A model generated the notes under the pieces. The model searched no databases, had not been told where the DNA came from, and saw nothing but the letters and a program-made list of their open reading frames with translations. Both the position numbers and the translations under genes were made by a program. From Streptomyces sp. AM 4-1-1 (GTDB taxonomy: Bacteria; Actinomycetota; Actinomycetes; Streptomycetales; Streptomycetaceae): a stretch of DNA of 64,000 nucleotides. The stretch covers positions 4,960,001 through 5,024,000 of the forward strand of contig NZ_CP119145.1 of assembly GCF_029167625.1 (NCBI RefSeq), in the 5' to 3' direction. Shown one piece after another: positions 16,754 through 24,118 of this stretch (the stretch's first letter is position 1; each line of letters begins with the position of its first letter).

Positions 16754-19342
16754 GTGAGCGAAATACCTGGGACGGCGGGCAACGTCGTGTGGCAGAGCAG
16801 TCCGCCCGGCTCGATCTATGACTACGTCAGGGTCGCCTCCTTCTCGATCGGGCCCGACGGGCTGATCGAGCAGTGGAGCCGCCGGGCCGCCGGTCTCTTC
16901 GGCATAGCCGCTCATCAGGCGGTGGGCCGGGACCCGGTCGAGGCGTTCATGCCGTCCGAGTTCCGACGGGACGGGCACCACAGGGTCACCGAGATCCTGG
17001 ACGGCAAGGAGTGGACGGGCCTCGTGCCGTTCGTCGTGCCGGGCGAGGACGGAACGCACGGGCTCGCCGAGATCTATGTCATGCCGACCCGTACGGAGAG
17101 CGGGGCCCGCGCGGCGCTCTGTATCGTCGTCGATGTCCGTGCGTTGCGGCACATCGAGACGGATCTCGCAGCTTCGCAGGCCATATTCGGCCAATCTCCT
17201 TTCGGTTTCGTGCTGTTCGGTACGGACTTCACGGTCGTACGCGCCAACAAGCGGTTCGCCACCGTCTTCGGCGGTACGGCCGACGACCACCGGGGACGCT
17301 CGGTGGACGACTATCTGGGCCCGCCGGAGGCCGCCCGGCTGAGCGCCACCCTCAAGCGGGTCCTGGAGACCGGCAGGTCGGTGACCGACCTCCAGATCGT
17401 CGGCACCGCACCCGGTGGGGCCGGCCGCCGGCACTGGTCCATCAACCTCTACCGGGTGCACGGCGGGGCCGGGAACCCCATCGGCGTCGCCGGACTGGCC
17501 ACCGATGTGACCCGAAGTCATGTCGCCGCCCGTGAGGCGGACAGCGCCCGCCGCAATCTCGCCCTGCTCAACGAGGCGGGTGCCCGGATCGGCAACTCCC
17601 TCGATCTGGAGACCACCGCCCGTGACCTCCTCGACGTCGCCGTCCCCGGCTTCTGCGACCTCGCCTCCGTCGATCTCTACCAGGGGCTCCTCACGGGGGA
17701 GGAGGCACCGCCCGGCAGCGGCGCGTCCTTCGGCCAGGAGGCCGGCGGCTCCGCCGAACTGCGCCGGGTCGCCTTCGCCAGCGCCGTGTCCGACTCCCTG
17801 CCGGCCACCACGGGCGGCCACGGCCCCGGCACCGCGACACCCGCTCTCGGTTCGGTGCACCGCTTCCCGTTCCGCTCGCCGGGTGCCATGGCCCTGCGCC
17901 TCGGCCGGGTCCAGGACGTACCGGCGACCGAGGGCGGTCTCGTCCAGTGCACGCTGGCCGTGCCGATGGTCGCGCACGACACCGTCGTCGGACTCGTCCA
18001 GTTCTCCCGTACCAAGGGCAGCGAACCCTTCGGCGAGCGTGACCGGGCACTGGCCACCGAACTCGCCGCCCGAGCCGCCGTCTGCATCGACAACGCCCGT
18101 CTCTACCGCCGCGAGCACGAGCGCGCGCTGATCCTCCAGCGCAGCCTGCTGCCCCCGGGCGACCCGGAGGCCGCCGGCCTGGACATCGCCTGTCGCTATC
18201 TGCCCGGCAACACGGCGACGGAGGTCGGCGGTGACTGGTTCGACGTCATCGAACTCCCCGGCCACCGAACGGCGCTCGTCGTCGGCGACGTCATGGGCCG
18301 GGGTCTGCGGGCCGCCGTCGCCATGGGTGAACTACGTACGGCCGTACGGACGTTGGCGCTGCTGGATCTGGAGCCCGCCGAGGTGCTGTCCGCCCTCGAC
18401 GAGGTCGCCCGTGGTCTCGGCACCCCCGGCGGCGGCACTCCGAACGACCGCTTCGGCGGGGGCGGCGGCGCTCAGTGGCTCTCGCGGGCAGCCCACAAGT
18501 CCCGCGAGGCGGACCTCGCCGAGGTCTACCTCGCGACCTGTGTGTACGCCGTCTACGACCCGGTCACCCGGCGCTGCACCTTCGCCAACGCGGGCCACCT
18601 CCCTCCCATGGTGGTCGAGCCGGGCGCACCGGCCGTGATGCTCGACGTCCCGCCCGGGATGCCGCTCGGGGTGGGCGGCGAACCCTTCGAGGAGGTCGAG
18701 GTCGAGCTGAAGGAGGGGGCGCTCCTCGCGCTCTACACCGACGGGCTGGTCGAATCCCGTGACCATCCCCTCGACGAGGGCCTGGAGGCGTTCCGGCGCG
18801 TGCTCACCGAACCGGCCCGGCCGCTCGAAGACGTCTGCGACCACGTACTGACCGCCCTCGACACCCGGCACGGCGAGGACGACATCGCGCTCCTCATGGC
18901 GCGTATCCAGGGGCTGCCCGCCGACGCGGTCGGTGACTGGCCGCTGCCGCGCGAACCCCGCTCGGTCGGCCGCGCCCGCGAGCTGGCCCGTACCCAGTTG
19001 AACGGCTGGGGCCTCGGCGACCTGGTGGACACCACCGAACTGCTGGTCAGCGAACTCGTCACCAACGCCCTGCGGTACGGCGAGGGCGAGATCCGGCTCC
19101 GGCTGCTGCGGGACCGCACGCTGGTGTGCGAGGTCTGGGACGCGGGCCTCGTCCAGCCCCGGCGGCGGCGGGCGCGCGACACCGACGAGGGCGGACGCGG
19201 GCTGCAACTGGTCGGGCTGTTGAGCGCGGCCTGGGGTTCGCGGCGGACCCCACGCGGCAAGACCGTCTGGTTCGAACTGCCGCTGCCCGACGGGGAGCCC
19301 GCACCGGAGCCCACGGTGGAGCAGTTGCTGAGCATGTTCTGA
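16754..19342 (+). CDS. PAS-GAF-PP2C(SpoIIE)-HATPase multidomain phosphatase
   Basis: An 862-aa regulator. Two PAS domains (about 20-140 and 145-255) precede a GAF domain (about 280-465). A SpoIIE-type PP2C phosphatase (about 485-715) follows, and an RsbW-like HATPase (about 730-850) ends the protein. Metal-binding phosphatase residues are visible in EVGGDWFDVIEL, VVGDVMGRGLRAAVAMG, ALYTDGLVESR and GEDDIALL. The kinase part has TELLVSELVTNALRYG and DEGGRGLQLVG. Having both activities in one protein means it could phosphorylate and dephosphorylate an anti-anti-sigma factor in response to the PAS/GAF signals. A Gly-rich insertion (about 558-585) interrupts the PP2C core, as is common in Streptomyces. 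No membrane segment is present. The start is GTG 16754 with GAGGGGA upstream. Confidence 0.93.
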   Translation: MSEIPGTAGNVVWQSSPPGSIYDYVRVASFSIGPDGLIEQWSRRAAGLFGIAAHQAVGRDPVEAFMPSEFRRDGHHRVTEILDGKEWTGLVPFVVPGEDGTHGLAEIYVMPTRTESGARAALCIVVDVRALRHIETDLAASQAIFGQSPFGFVLFGTDFTVVRANKRFATVFGGTADDHRGRSVDDYLGPPEAARLSATLKRVLETGRSVTDLQIVGTAPGGAGRRHWSINLYRVHGGAGNPIGVAGLATDVTRSHVAAREADSARRNLALLNEAGARIGNSLDLETTARDLLDVAVPGFCDLASVDLYQGLLTGEEAPPGSGASFGQEAGGSAELRRVAFASAVSDSLPATTGGHGPGTATPALGSVHRFPFRSPGAMALRLGRVQDVPATEGGLVQCTLAVPMVAHDTVVGLVQFSRTKGSEPFGERDRALATELAARAAVCIDNARLYRREHERALILQRSLLPPGDPEAAGLDIACRYLPGNTATEVGGDWFDVIELPGHRTALVVGDVMGRGLRAAVAMGELRTAVRTLALLDLEPAEVLSALDEVARGLGTPGGGTPNDRFGGGGGAQWLSRAAHKSREADLAEVYLATCVYAVYDPVTRRCTFANAGHLPPMVVEPGAPAVMLDVPPGMPLGVGGEPFEEVEVELKEGALLALYTDGLVESRDHPLDEGLEAFRRVLTEPARPLEDVCDHVLTALDTRHGEDDIALLMARIQGLPADAVGDWPLPREPRSVGRARELARTQLNGWGLGDLVDTTELLVSELVTNALRYGEGEIRLRLLRDRTLVCEVWDAGLVQPRRRRARDTDEGGRGLQLVGLLSAAWGSRRTPRGKTVWFELPLPDGEPAPEPTVEQLLSMF

Positions 19343-19405
19343 CGGGGGACGGGGCGGACAGGGGCGGCGGAGGGCAGGCCGCGGGGATCGCGGGCGAGCG
19401 GGGGA

Positions 19406-20185
19406 TCAGGACGGGTTGGCGGTCTTCAGGGCCGCGAGCCTCGCCTCGACCTCAGCGCTCCCGCCGAGACCGTCCAGCTCGTCGAAACGGGCGTCCAGTT
19501 CGGCGGTCCGGGCGTCCAGCTCCTCGGACCGGGTGTCCGGCGACGCGGCCGTCGGCCGTTCCCGGGCGTCGGGCGCCTTCTTCTCCTCGTGCCGCACCTT
19601 CTCCTCGAACCTGCGGAGTTCGCTGCTCGGGTCGAGGATGTCGATGCTCCTGAGGGCCCTTGTCGTCCGGCCGCGCACCGGGGTGGAGGCACCGGGCGCC
19701 GCCGGTTCCGCCCGCTCCGCGAGTTCTGCCAGTTCCGTCAGTTGTGACAGCTTCGCCCGCATCTGCGCCAGACCGGAGTTGAGCCGTTCCAGCACCTGCG
19801 TCCGGCAGGTGATCGTCGGCTCGGCGGCCTGGACCTCCTTCTCCGCGTCGAGCTGACGCCCGAGCGCGATCCTGGCCAGCTTGTCGAACCCGTCGGCCTC
19901 CTCCCGCGCGCCCGCCGCCCGCAGCTCGTCGGCCCTCCGGCTGACCGCGAGCGCCTTCTCGCCCCACTCCCGGGCCAACTCGACGTCCTCCGCGTGGTCC
20001 TGCTCCATCAACGAGAGGTCGCCGAGGGCGTCCGCCGCCGCCCGTCCGGCCTCCATGAGGTTCGTCGTGTAGTCGTGGATCAGCTGGTCCAGCATCGTCC
20101 GCCGGTCCTCGGCCTGGTCGACCAGCGTGTTGATGTCGGCCTTCGCCAGCAGGGTGACGCGGCCGAGAACGGTCTGCTTGGGCAT
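19406..20185 (-). CDS. PspA/IM30-family protein
   Basis: A 259-aa, largely helical coiled-coil protein of the PspA/Vipp1 (ESCRT-III-like) family. The N-terminus MPKQTVLGRVTLLAKADINTLVDQAEDRRTMLDQL is the family signature, and heptad-like helices continue to about residue 170. Such proteins bind stressed membranes and protect the proton gradient. The C-terminal third is charged (many Glu/Asp/Arg, repeats of ELDARTAELDARFDEL) and diverges from E. coli PspA. It is transcribed with the TPM-like protein gene upstream on the same strand (222-nt gap), the usual pairing in Streptomyces. Confidence 0.88.
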   Translation of the reverse strand: MPKQTVLGRVTLLAKADINTLVDQAEDRRTMLDQLIHDYTTNLMEAGRAAADALGDLSLMEQDHAEDVELAREWGEKALAVSRRADELRAAGAREEADGFDKLARIALGRQLDAEKEVQAAEPTITCRTQVLERLNSGLAQMRAKLSQLTELAELAERAEPAAPGASTPVRGRTTRALRSIDILDPSSELRRFEEKVRHEEKKAPDARERPTAASPDTRSEELDARTAELDARFDELDGLGGSAEVEARLAALKTANPS

Positions 20186-20406
20186 GGGGGCGCCTCTCTC
20201 CTTGAGTTGGTCGCGTACGGATGGACGCGCGGTGCACGGCCGGGTCCGGGGTGCCGGTCGGGACGTGCCGGTCAGGGCGTGTGGGGAGTGGGATCGGGAC
20301 GCGCGGGACGGGTGTGCGGGGAGTGCCGGCGGGTGTCCGGGACCGTGTCCGGGCCGGTGTGTCGGCGCGTACCGGGGCCGGGGTACGGGGATGTCGGCAC
20401 CCGCGT

Positions 20407-22209
20407 TCAGAAGCGACCGCCACCGCCCCGCCTGCCACGGGTGCTCCCTCCGCCGAAACTCGCGGGCCCGCCGCCGCCCTCGTCGTCGTACGGGCCCGGG
20501 AGGACGATGCCGCCGAGCACCGCCCCGGCGAGCCCGCCGTCCGCGCTTCCCCGGTCGCGGCGGGCATGGCTCCCCCCGTCCCGGGCGTCCCGCCCGTCGG
20601 CCGCGTGTCCCGCACGTCGTGGATCGTCCACGCCCCCTCCCGCAGGGAACTCCCGCTGCCCGTCCTGTTCGTACCGGTCCTGATACGACCGTACGTCCCG
20701 CTCGGCCACGTCCAGGGCGTCCGCCCCCAGGGCGTCCGCCCGGTGTGCCTCGTCCAGCGCGCCCCGGGCGTCGTCGGCCGAGGCCAGTTCCCCGGACCGT
20801 TCCAGACGTCGTCCGGCCTCCGCGAGCAGGGTCCTGGCCCGGCCGCCCACCGCGCCCCGGTGCGTGTCGATGTGGTCCATGGCGGCCCCGGCCGCCGCGC
20901 GCGCCGTGAACAGCGCCTGTTCGAGCAGCTCACGCCTGACCCGCCGACCGCCCGGTTCGCCGGCCCTCGCCAGTGCCTCGTCCAGCGCCGCTCCCGCTCC
21001 CGTCACCCGGCGCAGCGCGTCCACCGGGTCGTACGGACCGGTCTCCGTTCCGCTCCGTACGGCGGCGAGCACCGACGCGGCGCGGGCGGCCCGGACGCGC
21101 AGATCCGTCCTGGCGGGCCCCTCCGGGAGGCCCGCGAGCAGCCCGTTCGCCTCGGTCAGATCCGTGTCCGTGTCGGCGAGTGCGGCGGCCAGGAGCCGGG
21201 CGGCCTGGACGAGTTCGGCCACCCGTCGGTCCACGGCGTCGACGAGAGTGGTCGCCTGGCCGACCGCGCTCTCGGCCGCCCTGACGTACGCGGCCGCCGC
21301 GCCGCCGTCGTCCGCGTCGACGGCCTGACGGGCCCGGTTGAGGGCCGAGGTCGCGAAGACCAGCCGGTCCTTGGCCCGTTCGGCGGCGGACGTCAGGGGC
21401 GCGCGGACCGGTTCGGCGTACCGGTCCCGCAGCGCGACGAGAGCCGTCCCGGCGGCGGAGACCCGGCCCGTGAGCGCGCGGAACGTGGTCTCGACGGCGG
21501 CCAGTGCCCGTGGGGCGTCGCGCTCCAGGGCGCGCAGCGCGTCGAAGTCCTCGGCCATGGCGTCGAGCCGGCGGTCGGCGTCCGCGCACCGGCCCACGAT
21601 CTCGTCCAGCATCCGCCGCCGGGTGGCGGCGTCCTGCGGGGGCGCGTCGTCGAGCCGCCCCCGTATCCGGAAGGCGGTGGCCAGTTCGTCCCCGGCTCGT
21701 GCGACGGCGTCGGCGAAGGGGGTGGTGGCCTCGTCCCCGGACCGGTCCGTGGCATGGCCGAGTTCCTCCGCGCTGGTGCGGACCGCGTTGTCCGTGGCCA
21801 CCAGCGCGTCGTCCGCCCGCGCCGACAACTCACGCAGCGGTGCAGGCGGTTCGGGGTGGCTGTCCCGACTCGGCGCGCCTGTCACCGGAGTGGTACGGGT
21901 CGTGACGCGTTTTCGGCGCCGGACATATGTGTACGCGGCGACGGCCGCCACCACGCAGAGGACGGCCACCGGCAGGACCGTGTCCACGGCGCCGCCACCG
22001 GAGTCGTCGGCCGTGGTGTCGCCCTCGTCGCTCTGATCACTTCCGCCCGGGGTGAGCGCGGGAGTGGCGATGTGCGCCCCGGGCCGGAGCCGGGCATCGG
22101 CGTGCGCCGGAGGCGCGGCCGGGAGCACGGCCCAGCACAGCGCCATCAACGTGGCGAGCAGGACCCGGCCCGGCCGGGGAGTCCTGGTACGGCTCACGGG
22201 CGGCGTCAC
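20407..22209 (-). CDS. TPM-family-like membrane protein without a TPM domain
   Basis: About 600 aa from the GTG at 22209 (the frame is open to 22308). A signal sequence VLLATLMALCWAVLPAAPPAHA is followed by only about 35 residues of Thr/Gly/Asp-rich sequence. A membrane helix (VLPVAVLCVVAAVAAYTYV) and a basic stop follow, then a long Ala/Arg/Asp-rich cytoplasmic helical region, ending in a Gly-rich tail GGGSTRGRRGGGGRF. The C-terminal region and the pairing with a PspA gene match Streptomyces TPM-domain proteins, but the roughly 140-residue TPM phosphatase-like domain that normally sits between signal peptide and helix is not visible. Function is unknown; a link to membrane stress through PspA is inference. 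The start codon is uncertain. Confidence 0.7.
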   Translation of the reverse strand: MTPPVSRTRTPRPGRVLLATLMALCWAVLPAAPPAHADARLRPGAHIATPALTPGGSDQSDEGDTTADDSGGGAVDTVLPVAVLCVVAAVAAYTYVRRRKRVTTRTTPVTGAPSRDSHPEPPAPLRELSARADDALVATDNAVRTSAEELGHATDRSGDEATTPFADAVARAGDELATAFRIRGRLDDAPPQDAATRRRMLDEIVGRCADADRRLDAMAEDFDALRALERDAPRALAAVETTFRALTGRVSAAGTALVALRDRYAEPVRAPLTSAAERAKDRLVFATSALNRARQAVDADDGGAAAAYVRAAESAVGQATTLVDAVDRRVAELVQAARLLAAALADTDTDLTEANGLLAGLPEGPARTDLRVRAARAASVLAAVRSGTETGPYDPVDALRRVTGAGAALDEALARAGEPGGRRVRRELLEQALFTARAAAGAAMDHIDTHRGAVGGRARTLLAEAGRRLERSGELASADDARGALDEAHRADALGADALDVAERDVRSYQDRYEQDGQREFPAGGGVDDPRRAGHAADGRDARDGGSHARRDRGSADGGLAGAVLGGIVLPGPYDDEGGGGPASFGGGSTRGRRGGGGRF

Positions 22210-22347
22210 GTTTGTGAGGCTATGTCCACTTCTCCGGCCTCGCGACCCGGTGGTCGGCGCCCGGTGGGCGGTCCGTGACGGGCACCGGGAGCAACGCGCG
22301 TCCGGCATACTGCCCGGTCATCAACATCCACAACGGGGGGGCAGGAC

Positions 22348-23523
22348 GTGCGTACACGGATTTCACGGGTGGCGGAAGCGATACGCGGCGGGTTGATACG
22401 CGGCAGGCTGGTGGGGAGCAGGTCGATACGGGGCAGGGCCGCGCGGGGTGGCGCTGTGCGCGAGGACGCCGTGCGCGACGAGGTCCCGGGCGGGGAGGCG
22501 CCCGGGAAGGCGGCGCGTCGGTTCCGGTGGACCTGGCCGAGGCGGATCGCCCTGGGGCTGGTCCTGGCCGTCGTCCTTCCCGCGCTCGGCGCCGGGCTCG
22601 CACTGCGGCTCAACTACACGGGCGATCCCGGTGACGGCACCCGCACCCGGGGCCGGGACGCGATCTGGCTCGGCCACGCCTGGGTGGACGGGCGCAGGAC
22701 CGACGCCGATCTGGCCGCCTTCGCCGACCGAATCCGGGGCACGGGCATCAAGGACCTCTACGTCCACGCGGGGCCGCTGGAGCATGACGGCACACTGCCC
22801 GCCACCGCGTATCCGAGGGCGAAGTGGCTGCTCGACTCCGTGCACCGCACCATGCCGGGCATCAGGGTGCAGGCATGGCTCGGGGACGTACTCGCCACCG
22901 AGGGCCCGGAGGGGCTGCGGCTGGAGCGGGCCTCGTCGCGCGCCGCCGTGGTGGCGTCGGCGCGGCAGATCGCCGACGCCGGGTTCGACGGCGTCCACTT
23001 CGACCTGGAGCCGCTGCACTCGGGCGACACCCACTACCTCTCGCTCCTCGACGACCTGCGGGCCCTCACCCGGGCGCGCGGGGTCACGCTGTCCGTCGCG
23101 GCCCATCAGATCGACCCGCTGCCCGCCGCCCACCGGGTCCTCGGCGCGGTCACCGGCAGCCCCAAGTGGTGGTCGCAGGAGTTCTTCGGGCAGGTGGCCC
23201 GGCGCGTCGACCAGATCGCCGTCATGTCGTACGACAGCTGGATGCCGCTGGAGGGGCTGTACGGCGGCTATGTCGCCCAGCAGACGGCGCTCGCCCTGGA
23301 GGTGACGCCGGCCGGCACCGATCTGCTGATGGGGCTGCCGTTCTTCCACGAGGAACGCTTCGGGCACCACGCGCCGGCGGAGACCGTCACGGCCGCCGTC
23401 CGTGGCGCCAGGCTGGGACTGGGCCGCACGGACCGGGGGCGTGAGCGGTTCGGGCTGGCGCTGTACGTCGACTTCGCGGCCCTGGAGGGGGACTGGACGG
23501 CGTACCGCACGGGCTGGAACTGA
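22348..23523 (+). CDS. membrane-anchored GH18-like protein
   Basis: A 391-aa protein with an Arg-rich cytoplasmic N-terminus (1-60), a single membrane helix (RIALGLVLAVVLPALGAGLAL) and an outside TIM-barrel-like domain. The segment AGFDGVHFDLEPLHSGD resembles the GH18 active-site strand DGxDxDxE, with the middle Asp replaced by His, and MSYDSWMPL matches a later GH18 strand. It is therefore either a divergent glycosidase or a non-catalytic sugar-binding relative. The start is GTG 22348. It is divergent from the TPM-like gene with about 140 nt between starts. Confidence 0.7.
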   Translation: MRTRISRVAEAIRGGLIRGRLVGSRSIRGRAARGGAVREDAVRDEVPGGEAPGKAARRFRWTWPRRIALGLVLAVVLPALGAGLALRLNYTGDPGDGTRTRGRDAIWLGHAWVDGRRTDADLAAFADRIRGTGIKDLYVHAGPLEHDGTLPATAYPRAKWLLDSVHRTMPGIRVQAWLGDVLATEGPEGLRLERASSRAAVVASARQIADAGFDGVHFDLEPLHSGDTHYLSLLDDLRALTRARGVTLSVAAHQIDPLPAAHRVLGAVTGSPKWWSQEFFGQVARRVDQIAVMSYDSWMPLEGLYGGYVAQQTALALEVTPAGTDLLMGLPFFHEERFGHHAPAETVTAAVRGARLGLGRTDRGRERFGLALYVDFAALEGDWTAYRTGWN

Positions 23524-23640
23524 GCCGGGCGGGAGGCGTGCCGTGCCGGACCGGACCGGTGTGTTTCGGTACGGCCCGCCGCGAGTCCGGTCCGGCCCGG
23601 TGCGGCGCGCGGGTCGGCTTCCGGGCCCGCGCGGTCCGGC
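23524..23640. other. degenerate sequence before the isochorismatase remnant
   Basis: No gene is supported. The sequence is low-complexity CCGG-rich and does not continue the isochorismatase fold upstream of 23641. Confidence 0.5.
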
Positions 23641-23808
23641 GTCGAGTCCACCGCCCGCGCCGCGTACGAGCACGGTTACCACGTCACCGTCGCGGTCGAC
23701 GCCGTCACCGACATGGACGCCGACGCCCACCGCAACAGCGTCGAGAAGATCTTCCCGAGGCTCGGCGAGACGGACACCACCGACGCGGTCCTCGCGCTCC
23801 TGGACTGA
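23641..23808 (+). pseudogene. C-terminal fragment of an isochorismatase-family hydrolase
   Basis: A frame without start codon encodes VESTARAAYEHGYHVTVAVD then AVTDMDADAHRNSVEKIFPR and LGETDTTDAVLALLD, ending at a TGA. This is the typical last 55 residues of isochorismatase-like cysteine hydrolases, beginning just after the usual catalytic TDVC motif. The fragment itself carries no frameshift, but the N-terminal two thirds, including the catalytic triad, are absent, so it is a deletion remnant. Confidence 0.75.
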
Positions 23809-23811
23809 GCC

Positions 23812-23852
23812 CGAGCCGCCCCGGCTCCGAGCCGCCCCGGCTCCGAGCCGTC
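23812..23852. repeat. 16-bp tandem repeat after the isochorismatase remnant
   Basis: CGAGCCGCCCCGGCTC is present twice exactly (23812-23827, 23828-23843) and a third time in part. It starts 3 nt after the stop codon of the remnant. The following sequence to 24118 is CCGG-rich and carries no gene I can support. Confidence 0.8.
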
Positions 23853-24118
23853 CGGCCCCGAGTCCGGTCCTTCCCGGTCCGGCGCCCGGTCCGTCCGGCG
23901 CCCTCGCTCTCTCGTGGTCCGCCCCGCCGTGCGGGGAACGCGCGACGGGGCGGACGGGTGAGGTTCGCGGTCCGTGCGACGTGTCGGCGCCCCCGCTCGC
24001 GAGGGTGTGCTTTCAGTGGGTGAGCAGAAACAGTGTGATCAACTGCAAATGCCACCAGACATGCACAATCCGGCGCATCGGGTACGGATGGGCCGGGCCG
24101 GCCCCGGAGGTATCAGCC

